In this document: in pieces, positions 49,948 through 58,390 of the stretch
How the letters are laid out: every line of letters begins with the position of its first letter
Numbering within the stretch: the first letter of the stretch is position 1
Assembly (NCBI RefSeq): GCF_000259275.1
Contig: NC_017735.1
Span: 1,736,001 to 1,800,000 of the forward strand
Length of the DNA: 64,000 nt
DNA from: Helicobacter cetorum MIT 99-5656
GTDB lineage: Bacteria; Campylobacterota; Campylobacteria; Campylobacterales; Helicobacteraceae
Reading direction: 5' to 3'
Notes under the pieces: model-generated
What the model was told of the DNA's origin: nothing
Databases searched by the model: none
What the model saw: only the letters and a program-made list of their open reading frames with translations
Made by a program: the position numbers and the translations under genes

Positions 49948-50688
49948 TTGAATAACACTCTCAAACATCTTGCCATTATTATGGATGGTAATGGTAGATG
50001 GGCTAGATTACAGAATAAGGCTAGGGCTTATGGGCATAAAAAAGGCGTAAAAACCCTTAAAGACATTACGATATATTGTGCGAATAAAAAGCTAGAATGC
50101 TTGACTTTATACGCTTTTTCTACTGAAAATTGGAAACGCCCCAAAAGTGAAGTGGATTTTTTAATGAAAATGCTTAAAAAGTATCTTAGAGATGAAAGGC
50201 CTACTTATTTGAGTAACTCTATACGCTTTAAAGCGATAGGAGATTTAGAAGGCTTTTCTAAGGAATTAAAAGACACGATTTTACAGCTTGAAGAAGATAC
50301 CAAGCATTTTAAGGACTTTACGCAGGTTCTAGCTCTCAATTATGGCTCTAAAAATGAACTCACTAGAGCGTTTAAAAGCTTATTAGAAACCCCCCCCAAA
50401 AACACCAAAATTTTAGAAAACTTCAAAAATTTAGAAAACACCAAAAATTTAGAAAACTTAGAAAATGAAATTTCTAGGCGTTTAGATACACATGATTTAC
50501 CTGAGGTGGATTTATTACTACGCACAGGGGGGGAAATGCGTTTGTCTAATTTTTTATTGTGGCAATCTAGCTATGCGGAATTGTTTTTCACGCCGATTTT
50601 ATGGCCAGATTTCACCCCCAAAGATTTAGAAAACATTATCAGCGATTTTTATAAAAGAGTGCGTAAGTTTGGGGAACTGAAATGCTAG
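49948..50688 (+). CDS. uppS: Undecaprenyl diphosphate synthase with a repeat insertion
   Basis: UppS condenses isopentenyl units to make the C55 lipid carrier for peptidoglycan and LPS. The start is a TTG (AAAGG upstream), giving LNNTLKHLAIIMDGNGRWA with the catalytic aspartate. RPKSEVDFLM and DLLLRTGGEMRLSNFLLWQ complete the cis-prenyltransferase signature. Unusual: between the helix ending SLLETPPK and the last core segment lie in-frame repeats LENFKNLENTKNLENLENE, which add about 20 residues, and a C8 run codes for the preceding prolines. The 3' end overlaps the ABC gene by 7 bases. Enzyme function should be preserved because the repeats are in a loop region. Confidence 0.92.
   Translation: MNNTLKHLAIIMDGNGRWARLQNKARAYGHKKGVKTLKDITIYCANKKLECLTLYAFSTENWKRPKSEVDFLMKMLKKYLRDERPTYLSNSIRFKAIGDLEGFSKELKDTILQLEEDTKHFKDFTQVLALNYGSKNELTRAFKSLLETPPKNTKILENFKNLENTKNLENLENEISRRLDTHDLPEVDLLLRTGGEMRLSNFLLWQSSYAELFFTPILWPDFTPKDLENIISDFYKRVRKFGELKC
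50390..50466 (+). repeat. C8 run and 18-bp repeats inside uppS
   Basis: Eight C (50390-50397) are followed by three to four imperfect 18-base units close to AATTTAGAAAACWYCAAA, each encoding NLENxK. Copy-number change in whole units would stay in frame, but slippage of the C run would truncate an essential enzyme. Confidence 0.6.
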
Positions 50689-51368
50689 TAGAAATTGAGA
50701 ATTTAAGCAAATCCTATGGGAGTTTAAAAGCCTTAGACAATATCAGTCTCAAACTTCCTAAAAAGCAATTTATAGGGCTTTTAGGTCCTAATGGGGCGGG
50801 TAAAACTACTTTGTTAAAAATTTTAGCTGGATTAAATTTGAATTATCAAGGAAAAGTGAAAATTTTAGGCAAAAGCATCGGCATAGAGACCAAAAAAAGC
50901 GTGGCGTTTTTAAGCGATGGCGATTTTTTAGACCCTGAAAGTTCGCCTTTAAAAGCCATCGCTTTTTATAAGGATTTTTTTAACGACTTTGATGAATCAA
51001 AAGCCCTAGATTTACTCAAATGTTTTCAAGTGCCATTAACAAGAAAATTTAAAGCCCTTTCAAAAGGCATGAGAGAAAAATTACAACTTATTTTAACTTT
51101 ATCACGAGATTCTTCTTTATATCTTTTTGATGAACCAGTGGCTGGCATTGACCCCATTGCAAGAGAAGAGATTTTTGAATTAATCGCTAATGAATTTAGC
51201 AAAAATGCGAGCTTATTAGTCTCTACGCATTTAGTGGTTGATGTGGAAAAGTATTTGGATAGTGCGATTTTTTTAAAAGAAGGGAAAATGATGGCGTTTG
51301 GAAATATTGAAACATTAAAAGGCGATTGTCATAGCTTAGAAATGGCGTATAAAATGGCGTTGAGATAA
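50682..51368 (+). CDS. ABC transporter ATP-binding subunit
   Basis: A 228-residue ATPase with Walker A LLGPNGAGKTTLLKILAG at about residues 33-50, a Q-loop in AFLSDGDF, a signature region ALSKGMREKLQLILTLS (degenerate but recognisable), Walker B LYLFDEPVAGIDP and the H-loop in LVSTHLVVDVEK. The order of motifs and the short length fit exporters of the CcmA/NatA type. It overlaps uppS by 7 bases. The permease partner is not found downstream: the 770-base region after it holds only possible remnants, so the transporter may be incomplete here or use a distant permease. Confidence 0.85.
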   Translation: MLVEIENLSKSYGSLKALDNISLKLPKKQFIGLLGPNGAGKTTLLKILAGLNLNYQGKVKILGKSIGIETKKSVAFLSDGDFLDPESSPLKAIAFYKDFFNDFDESKALDLLKCFQVPLTRKFKALSKGMREKLQLILTLSRDSSLYLFDEPVAGIDPIAREEIFELIANEFSKNASLLVSTHLVVDVEKYLDSAIFLKEGKMMAFGNIETLKGDCHSLEMAYKMALR

Positions 51369-52138
51369 GTGCTAGTCCCTATGTGAATAAAATTAATGGC
51401 TATGCTATTAGATGTTTTGGGTTTCAAAAAATGCGATATTTTTTCAAATAACCCCTATATACAAGGCTTTTAACCGCTTAAATAAAACTAATTTTAGGGG
51501 CTTGTTTTTGGGGTTTTGTAAAGTTTATCATATAAATTTACTCACCCATACAAACCCACAAAAGATGCCTAAATAAGGCGTTTTTAGTTTTGTTTGCTTG
51601 CTTTAAGAGTTAGTTTTAGCAAATTAGCTAAAGAATGACAAAAACATGGTTTTAAGAAAATGAGTTTTACAATAAAAATATAATATAAAACAAACTTTCT
51701 TAAAAAAATCAAAGAATGCTAGATAAGATTAAAGCAAAAACAACACTTTTATGAAAAACATTTTTTGAGCTGTCAATATTAGAATAAGGTCTTTATTTTT
51801 ACATTCAAAGTCTGGTTTGAGAGTGTTGTTTAATTAGAGATTTCAAAAACAATGATTTTCTTTAATATTATTTGACTATTATAATTCACCCTATAAACCT
51901 TATGGTTAAGGCAATTTAGGTAAATTCTAGGTATCTTTGGGGTTTTCTATGCTTTGGCGTAGGGATTGCATGCCTTTGATTTTCTTTATTCTCTAGCATG
52001 CCTGTTACTAACCCCCATTCTATTAATGAGCGTTTAAAACCACTAAGATGCATAAAAGACAATCATTTTCAAGCATAGAGCATGCAAATCTCTCAAACCA
52101 TTAATGAGATATTTTTCCATGCTATCCTAGTATATTCT
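51369..52138. other. Gene-free 770-base gap with a possible coding remnant
   Basis: No intact gene. It is A/T-rich. A stretch near 51945-52037 (+ strand) reads, apart from one stop, VFYALA then GLHAFDFLYSLACLLLTPIL, like part of a membrane protein and possibly the lost permease of the adjacent ABC ATPase. GCC/GGC hairpin bases near 51570-51580 are weak. No RNA gene was recognised. Confidence 0.3.
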
Positions 52139-54577
52139 TTAAAACACCCACCCATAATTCATAAACACATGCATGTTGTTAAAGTTTTCATTCAAAGCCA
52201 CTTCGTTGATAGTTTCTTCTGTAAGTAGTTGGGCTTTAATGTTTTGTTTAATAAGTGGCATACTAATTCCTAGAGAGATTTTAGAATGCTTGTAGCGGTA
52301 GTTAAAGCCTGTAGTGAAATAGACATTGCCTTTATGCTTGCTAGCGTTAATCATACCATTGAATTGATAGCGGTTATACAAGGCTCTAGCTCCAGCAAAG
52401 ACTCCAAAAGAAGATTTGAAGTTTTTATCTTTATAGACATTGATAAAGTCTATTAAGAGATTCACTCCACCCCCTACTCCATATTGTTGTGTTTTGTTTA
52501 ATAAGCCTTGTCTTTTAGAATAGTTGTAATTAAACATAGCATAGTAAGAAAGACCGATAATGTTGTTGAAATAGTTTTGATAACCTATTTGGGTGTTGAA
52601 GCCTAGGGTGGGGTTTTTTAGGGCTTTATTTTGCAAGGCTTGAACACTTTCTAAAAGAGTAGCACTCATGGTGTTTAGGGCATTCTCAAACGCACCTTTA
52701 GGAACATCTTGCAATGCCATATCGGCACAATTATATAGATTAGGGTTACAATCATCATAGTAAGGGTCTCTAGTGGGACTATTATAACCCCAACCATAAT
52801 AAGGGTATCCATATCCATAAGGATACAGCTTGCTAGGGTCATTACCGGCTATTTTTTGGTTCTCTAATTGATGAGCCACTGACACCTTTGCACTCACGGA
52901 ACCCCATGGACCTCCACTTGATGAACCCCCACCATAATTCGCAGGCAAATCTTGATAATTAATAGGTAATTCATTTGAATTAGCTAATTTCAACCACGCA
53001 TCAGTAGTAACGCTAGAAAATCCTCCACCTAAATGATAATACTCGCTATAAGTCAAATTGCTATCATGCCCCCAACCTTTGGTGTGTCCAAATTCATGGA
53101 AAAAAGTATGGAACATGTAGCGGTAAATGTCAGCATTAGTAATATTTTCATTATAAGTCCTAAGCAAGTCGTTATAATTAGGATTAACAAAGCTTGCATT
53201 CACGGCCATACTGCGACGATTAGCCCAACCAAATGCCCCACCATTCCTAACAACTCTCACAGCTAAATTATTACTATCTTGTCTAAACTGGTCTATTAAA
53301 GATTGTTTGTCAATATCATCAAACTGCACACTATCACTAGAACCATGAAATTTAAAATTGGCACCCAACATAGCATCTTTCCATACTTGAGAGTCTAAAG
53401 TGCCAGCTAAATTAAGATACATATTGACATAGTTTTGAGCTTGTTGGGCAGTTGGAGTATCAAGACAACCTGGATTACTATTGTAGCTAGGACAACCATT
53501 GCCACTTTGAAAAGTGCCATTTATATTAGTCGTAATTTTATCTATGGCTTCTAAAACCCTTTTTGTATGGTCGTTAGGGTCGCTTGAGTTTTGTGTGTCA
53601 TCGTATCTAAACTCAAAATTTTGAGTATTTACGGCTTGTATGTCCGCACTACTAAACGCTGAAATTTTACTTTTATCCAGTGTGATATGTGAATTTTTAG
53701 GAATATTGTCAAAAGTTGCCAACGCTACATCTCTATAGCCTTTAGAGTTACCACTATCTGCTACCTTAACCACTAATTTTACATTTTTCAAATCATAGGG
53801 TAAGGAATTTTTAATATGAATGGTTGAATTGCTTGCATCAAAGGTAGTAGCTATGGGGTTAGTGGTAGAAAAGGTTTGCCCCACAACATTACTATCGGTA
53901 AAAAGGGTTGTAGTTTCACTAGAAACAACATTAACATGTGAAAGGGTTACGCCGTTGGCACTAATATTAGCATAAGAAGGCGTAGAGTGGTCCAACCCTG
54001 TATATAAAGGAGCGCATGTTTGACCTGTGCTTTTAACTCTCTCTTGGCACTCTTGATTTTTACGCTCAATTTCTTCTTGGTATTTTTGCTTTTGAGTAGT
54101 AGCTACAGGGTCAGGCTGTGCTGGGGCATCAGCTTGGGCTTGGTCTTTTTGTTCTGAGGTCTTATGTTGCCCCTCTTCAGAAACACCTTCTACAACCACT
54201 GCAGAGGAGGCTGTGGTGCTTTCTTGTTCTGTATTCTTAGCTTGTTGCGTGCTTTCTGTTTGACCAGAACTTACTTGAGAAGGGGTTTCGCTTTCTTCAT
54301 GAGAATGGGCTTCGTGCGAGTGGTTTGAACGGCTAGTTGATTCTTCTTTAGTTGTCTTTCTAGGTTGATAACCCTGCTGATACAAGCCATTCCCTATGAT
54401 TGATTGTGGGTTTGGGCGTTTTTTAACGCTCTCTGTGATACTAGACATACCTGTTTCAAACCCTGCTTGTATGAAAAATCCGCTTTTTGGATGGGCTTCT
54501 AAATTACTCCATAATCCTACAAGTGCTAAACACACACTTTTGCTTAAGTGTGTAAGATTATTCCTAAAATTTTGCAT
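52139..54577 (-). CDS. Outer membrane protein with a metzincin-like zinc motif
   Basis: The 812-residue product starts with a signal-like segment (NNLTHLSKSVCLALVGLWSN) and continues GFFIQAGFETGMSSI, typical of Hop family proteins. It ends with aromatic beta-strands and NMHVFMNYGWVF, the outer membrane barrel terminus. Between lies a His/Ser/Gln-rich disordered stretch (SHEAHSHEESE, about residues 84-94) and an extracellular domain containing FFHEFGHTKGWGHDSNL. There H494, E495, H498, G501 and H504 fit HExxHxxGxxH, the metzincin zinc-binding signature. No clear Met-turn follows within 60 residues, so catalysis is uncertain. (CT)8 directly upstream suggests phase-variable translation. Surface protease or zinc-binding adhesin are both possible. 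Confidence 0.82.
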   Translation of the reverse strand: MQNFRNNLTHLSKSVCLALVGLWSNLEAHPKSGFFIQAGFETGMSSITESVKKRPNPQSIIGNGLYQQGYQPRKTTKEESTSRSNHSHEAHSHEESETPSQVSSGQTESTQQAKNTEQESTTASSAVVVEGVSEEGQHKTSEQKDQAQADAPAQPDPVATTQKQKYQEEIERKNQECQERVKSTGQTCAPLYTGLDHSTPSYANISANGVTLSHVNVVSSETTTLFTDSNVVGQTFSTTNPIATTFDASNSTIHIKNSLPYDLKNVKLVVKVADSGNSKGYRDVALATFDNIPKNSHITLDKSKISAFSSADIQAVNTQNFEFRYDDTQNSSDPNDHTKRVLEAIDKITTNINGTFQSGNGCPSYNSNPGCLDTPTAQQAQNYVNMYLNLAGTLDSQVWKDAMLGANFKFHGSSDSVQFDDIDKQSLIDQFRQDSNNLAVRVVRNGGAFGWANRRSMAVNASFVNPNYNDLLRTYNENITNADIYRYMFHTFFHEFGHTKGWGHDSNLTYSEYYHLGGGFSSVTTDAWLKLANSNELPINYQDLPANYGGGSSSGGPWGSVSAKVSVAHQLENQKIAGNDPSKLYPYGYGYPYYGWGYNSPTRDPYYDDCNPNLYNCADMALQDVPKGAFENALNTMSATLLESVQALQNKALKNPTLGFNTQIGYQNYFNNIIGLSYYAMFNYNYSKRQGLLNKTQQYGVGGGVNLLIDFINVYKDKNFKSSFGVFAGARALYNRYQFNGMINASKHKGNVYFTTGFNYRYKHSKISLGISMPLIKQNIKAQLLTEETINEVALNENFNNMHVFMNYGWVF

Positions 54578-54581
54578 TTTA

Positions 54582-54598
54582 CTCTCTCTCTCTCTCTC
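54582..54598 (+). repeat. (CT)8 tract at the 5' end of the metzincin-like OMP gene
   Basis: On the coding strand this is (GA)8 just before the ATG at 54577. An upstream ATG at 54609 has a better ribosome binding site (AAGGA, good spacing) and runs through the repeat, but with eight units it is out of frame; seven or ten units would join it to the main frame. Either start spacing or reading frame would change with repeat number. Confidence 0.75.
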
Positions 54599-54680
54599 GT
54601 TTTAGTCATTGCTTATCCTTAATCTGCTTTTAATCTTACCTTAATTGTAGCTAAAAACTTGTGGTTAAGCTTCTTTTTGA

Positions 54681-54719
54681 AATAGTAATACTATACACGA
54701 CACACTTTGTATTACTATT
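54681..54719. promoter_or_regulatory. 11-bp inverted repeat in the OMP-hcpC gap
   Basis: AATAGTAATAC (54681-54691) and GTATTACTATT (54709-54719) are exact reverse complements with a 17-base spacer, upstream of the minus-strand OMP gene. The gap 54610-54913 holds no gene. Three tandem AAGTATC-type units (54825-54846) lie nearby. It may be an operator. Confidence 0.4.
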
Positions 54720-54913
54720 CTTTACCATAACATAGCAATATACGATGCTAAAATACATCACTACTAGTTAAAACCAAAAATTAGCATTGATTATCTTAAT
54801 GGCATTTTGTAGCAATTTTTGCAACAAGTATCAAGTATCAAGTATTGAAAGTATTATCTAAAGATGAAAGTTAGACCAAACATCTCAAGTGTTTAGCTTA
54901 ACTTTATTAAAGA

Positions 54914-55786
54914 CTAGATTTTAATTTTTAGCTGTTTGAGCGCATCGCACGCTCCCTTAGCCCCCAATTTACAGCCCTTTTTGAAATTTTCTATCGCTTC
55001 TTTTTCCTTGCTAGATACCCCTTCGCCATTGTATTGCATAGCCCCTAGATTGAAACACCCTCCACCATTTTTCAGTTCGCATGCCTTAGTATAACGAGCA
55101 AGGGCTTCTTTAAAATTTTTCGCTGTGCCTTCGCCATGGTGATACATATTGCCCGCATTAAAACACCCCGGACTATCTTTTAGTTCGCAAGCCTTATCAT
55201 ACATAGCAAGAGCTTTTTTCAAATCTTTAGGCGTACCTCTAGCATTATCATACAAACTTCCTAAAATCGTGCAACCATCAGCGTCGTTCAAATCACAAGC
55301 CTTGGTAAAGTATTCTAAGGCTTTTTTAAAATCTCTTGTTACCGCCTTACCATCATGATAAATCCCTCCTAAGCTCGCACACCCTTCAGCATATTTCAAA
55401 TCACAAGCCTTAGAGTAATATTGTAAAGATTTTTTGATGTTTTTGGAAACACCTTGCCCATCATAATACAAATTAGCGGCATTAAAACACCCATTGCTAT
55501 AATCTAAATCACAGCTTTTTGTGTAAAACTGAGCGGCCTTTTTAAAATCCTTTTCTACCCCATGCCCAGAGTAGTATAACACGCCTAGATTAAAGCACCC
55601 ACTATTCTCTTTCAAATCACAGGCTTTTTCAAAATATTTCTTAGCCTTAGTAAAATCTTGCTCTTTGTAACTCTTTGCACCCAAACTCACAAGCTCTTTA
55701 GGGTCTTGTGCGGCCACTAAACCCATTACGCATAACGCACTCAAACACAAAACTTTGAAAGTTGCTTTTTTGACACTTTCTAACAT
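54914..55786 (-). CDS. hcpC: Sel1-repeat cysteine-rich secreted protein HcpC
   Basis: From the ATG at 55786 (AAGGAG, good spacing) the product has 290 residues: a signal peptide ([20 protein letters not shown]) and seven Sel1-like repeats of 36 residues, each with two cysteines spaced to form a disulfide (for example [19 protein letters not shown]). Hcp proteins are Helicobacter-specific secreted repeat proteins that bind host or bacterial surfaces and stimulate immune cells. The sequence matches HcpC of H. pylori closely from memory. An earlier in-frame ATG at 55837 has no signal and is rejected as start. It follows edd-eda but has its own promoter at 55817-55812. Confidence 0.92.
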   Translation of the reverse strand: MLESVKKATFKVLCLSALCVMGLVAAQDPKELVSLGAKSYKEQDFTKAKKYFEKACDLKENSGCFNLGVLYYSGHGVEKDFKKAAQFYTKSCDLDYSNGCFNAANLYYDGQGVSKNIKKSLQYYSKACDLKYAEGCASLGGIYHDGKAVTRDFKKALEYFTKACDLNDADGCTILGSLYDNARGTPKDLKKALAMYDKACELKDSPGCFNAGNMYHHGEGTAKNFKEALARYTKACELKNGGGCFNLGAMQYNGEGVSSKEKEAIENFKKGCKLGAKGACDALKQLKIKI

Positions 55787-55811
55787 GATATATCTCCTTA
55801 TTAAAAATTTT

Positions 55812-55817
55812 ATTATA
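55812..55817 (-). promoter_or_regulatory. -10 box of hcpC
   Basis: ATTATA on the + strand, TATAAT on the minus strand, within ATACTATAATAAAA, about 26 bases before the start. Confidence 0.5.
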
Positions 55818-55857
55818 GTATTATTAAGCAAATACAACTACCATGCCCTATATTATC

Positions 55858-56484
55858 TTAAACCTCAGCTAGTGCTTGCTTACAAATTTCTATGATTTTA
55901 TCCCACTCTTTGCTTTTAACTAAATCTTTAGGTGTAAGCCAACTTCCCCCAACACATAAAACATTTTCTAAATTCAAATAAGTGTGCATGTTATTCAAAC
56001 TAACACCGCCTGTGGGGCAAAATTTCACTTCCTTAAAAGGGCCATTAAAGGCATTTAAAAGCTTTGCTCCCCCAATGTTTTCAGCAGGAAAAAATTTTAA
56101 AGTATTGTAGTCAAATTCTAAAGCTTGCATGACTTCACTACTACTAGAAACTCCGGGTATTAAGGGTATATCTTTTTTCTTTGCATATTCTAAAAGAGTG
56201 GGTGTAAGACCCGGACTAATAAAAAACTCTGCCCCCCTACTTTTAGCTTGCTCTAATTGAGTGGTGTTTAAAATCGTGCCAGCACCCACACACATATCTG
56301 GCACACTCTTAGCAATAAGCTCTATACTTTCTAAAGCACAGCTTGAACGCAAAGTTACTTCTATGATTTTAATACCCCCCCCTATTAAGCTTTGTGCAAG
56401 TGGCACAGCGTCTTCTAAACTCTCAATCACAACCACAGGAACAATAGGGCTAATTTGTAAAAATTCTCTTATTTTATTTTGCAT
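55858..56484 (-). CDS. eda: 2-keto-3-deoxy-6-phosphogluconate aldolase
   Basis: Eda splits KDPG into pyruvate and glyceraldehyde 3-phosphate, the last step of the Entner-Doudoroff pathway. The 208-residue product has a TIM-barrel order: PVVVIESLEDAVPLAQSL, KIIEVTLRS with the catalytic glutamate, VGAGTILNTTQ, FFISPGLTP, a Schiff-base lysine in TLKFFPAENIGG and FCPTGGVSLNN. It lies 15 bases after edd. Length is normal. Confidence 0.93.
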   Translation of the reverse strand: MQNKIREFLQISPIVPVVVIESLEDAVPLAQSLIGGGIKIIEVTLRSSCALESIELIAKSVPDMCVGAGTILNTTQLEQAKSRGAEFFISPGLTPTLLEYAKKKDIPLIPGVSSSSEVMQALEFDYNTLKFFPAENIGGAKLLNAFNGPFKEVKFCPTGGVSLNNMHTYLNLENVLCVGGSWLTPKDLVKSKEWDKIIEICKQALAEV

Positions 56485-56499
56485 TTTAACTCCTCAATA

Positions 56500-58326
56500 T
56501 TATATTTTTATACCAAAACTCATCGCACCTTCTTCGGCACTATTCACATTCAGTCTTAAGCTAGTAAATAGCTCTCTACCCACCCCAAAACTTGGCTTTT
56601 CTAAGTCTTTTAAAGTTTCTAAAAACAAGGGGTTAATTTCTCTATTCTCAAAATCCTTTTCAAGCACATTCAAGGCGTTATTAGGAGCGTCTAGTTCTAT
56701 TAAATCGCCATCTTTAATCTTAAGTATCGCTCCATTTAACGCTCCTTCAGGGCTTAAATGAATCGCACTAGGCACTTTCCCACTCGCCCCGCTCATACGC
56801 CCATCAGTAATGAGTGCGACCTTGTAACCCATATCTTGCAATGCCCCTAAAGGCGTGGTGAGTTTGTGTAACTCTGGCATGCCATTAGATTTAGGTCCTT
56901 GGAAAGGTAGAATGGCAATAAAATCTCTCTCTAATTCTTTATTTTTAAAGCGTTCTAAAAACTCGCTTTGAGACTTAAAAACAATCGCTTGTGCTTTGAT
57001 TTTTCTATGCTCTTCTTTAATGGCTGAGATTTTAATCACAGCTCGCCCCAAATTACCCTTTAAAATTTTAAGCCCCCCATTCGTTGCAAAAGGCTCACTA
57101 AATGGGCGTAAAATCTCTGTATTTAGGCTATTTTCTATGGCGTTTTTATACACCAAATGATTGTCTTCTAAAAAGGGGTTTTTAGTATAATTTTGCATAC
57201 CTTTTTCTTTTTCTGTATCCATAATAGTGTGAGCGTCTTCAAATAAAAGCCCATTTTTTAACAATTCCTTAATGACAAAAGCTAGTCCGCCACTTGCTTC
57301 AAAAGCATTCACATCAGCTGAGCCATTAGGATAAACTTTAGCTAAAAGGGGTGTGAGATTTGAAATGGCGTCAAAATCATCCCAATTAAGAATAATCCCA
57401 CAAGCCCTAGCGATAGCAATTAAATGTAAAGTATGGTTTGTGGAGCCCCCTGTTGCCATTAAACCTATAAGAGCGTTAAGGATATTTCTTTCATCTATGA
57501 GTTTGGCTAAGGGTAGAACCTTACCACTAGCTAATTTTCTAGCGCTTTCTTCTACTAAAACAGAGCGTAAGGGGTTGTTAGGGTTGATAAAACTAGAATT
57601 TGCCACATGCAAGCCCATAAATTCCATCATCATTTGATTAGAATTAGCGGTGCCATAAAAAGTGCAAGTGCCTACGCTATGATAACTTTGCATTTCCACT
57701 TTTAGTAATTCTTCTCTACTAATTTTTCCTATCGCAAAATCTTGGCGTGCTTTGGCTTTTTTATAATTTTCTATCCCACTACTCATAGGACCACTTGGCA
57801 CAAAAATACCCGCTAAATTTCCAAAACTTAACGCCCCTATAAGTAAGCCTGGCACAATTTTATCACACACACCCAAGTAAAACGCCCCATCAAAAACATT
57901 ATGGCTTAATCCAATAGCTGTGCTTAAAGCGATAGTATCTCTACTAAATAGGCTCAATTCCATGCCTTCATAACCTTGCGTGATACCATCACACATCGCT
58001 GGCACACCACTAGCTACGCTTGCATAGGCATTATGCTCTTGCAACTCTTTCTTAATCAAATCGGGGTAATTTTTCAAAGGCTGGTGGGCTGAAAGCATGT
58101 CATTATAAGCTGTGATGATAGCAAAATGCTTTTTTTTGTGCGAACTTAAGGGCATTTTCAAATGCTCTGGCACGCTCGCATAGGCGTGGGCTAAATTCGC
58201 ACAGCCTAAGCTCTCCATTTTCGGTTGGTTCTTGGGGTTAAAGGTGTTCTCTAAATAAAAGTCTCGTGTGGCTTTGCTACGCTCTGTAATTTTTTCTTTG
58301 ATTTGTTTTAAAGAATGCTTAGGCAT
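56500..58326 (-). CDS. edd: 6-phosphogluconate dehydratase
   Basis: Edd converts 6-phosphogluconate to KDPG. The 608-residue [4Fe-4S] enzyme shows the dihydroxyacid/6-phosphogluconate dehydratase signatures: SGVPAMCDGITQGYEGMELS with a cluster cysteine, GVCDKIVPGLLIGALSF, YHSVGTCTFYGTANSNQ with another, and ALITDGRMSGASGKVPSAIH near the C-terminus. It diverges from zwf. Together with eda it gives this glucose-using but glycolysis-poor genus its main hexose route. GAAGGAACGCCC precedes the ATG. Confidence 0.94.
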   Translation of the reverse strand: MPKHSLKQIKEKITERSKATRDFYLENTFNPKNQPKMESLGCANLAHAYASVPEHLKMPLSSHKKKHFAIITAYNDMLSAHQPLKNYPDLIKKELQEHNAYASVASGVPAMCDGITQGYEGMELSLFSRDTIALSTAIGLSHNVFDGAFYLGVCDKIVPGLLIGALSFGNLAGIFVPSGPMSSGIENYKKAKARQDFAIGKISREELLKVEMQSYHSVGTCTFYGTANSNQMMMEFMGLHVANSSFINPNNPLRSVLVEESARKLASGKVLPLAKLIDERNILNALIGLMATGGSTNHTLHLIAIARACGIILNWDDFDAISNLTPLLAKVYPNGSADVNAFEASGGLAFVIKELLKNGLLFEDAHTIMDTEKEKGMQNYTKNPFLEDNHLVYKNAIENSLNTEILRPFSEPFATNGGLKILKGNLGRAVIKISAIKEEHRKIKAQAIVFKSQSEFLERFKNKELERDFIAILPFQGPKSNGMPELHKLTTPLGALQDMGYKVALITDGRMSGASGKVPSAIHLSPEGALNGAILKIKDGDLIELDAPNNALNVLEKDFENREINPLFLETLKDLEKPSFGVGRELFTSLRLNVNSAEEGAMSFGIKI

Positions 58327-58349
58327 GGGCGTTCCTTCAATTAAGATTA

Positions 58350-58357
58350 ATTATAAT
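58350..58357. promoter_or_regulatory. Overlapping divergent -10 boxes for edd and zwf
   Basis: ATTATAAT gives TATAAT on both strands (58352-58357 plus; 58355-58350 minus), 33 bases before zwf and 24 before edd. The adjoining TAATTATAATGATAAC resembles a Fur-type half-site. Only 64 bases separate the two starts. Confidence 0.45.
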
Positions 58358-58390
58358 GATAACTCAAAAACACTTACAAAAGGGTTGGTT

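Noticed and set aside
51630-51718. Two AAAGAATG motifs as TnPZ end sequences
   Set aside because: They lie 81 bases apart with nothing between them, and an 8-base A/T-rich motif occurs often by chance; a third copy lies in edd.
58268-58390. Longer zwf start overlapping edd
   Set aside because: The extra 41 residues have no family similarity and the start lies inside the edd coding region; 58391 has the expected N-terminus.
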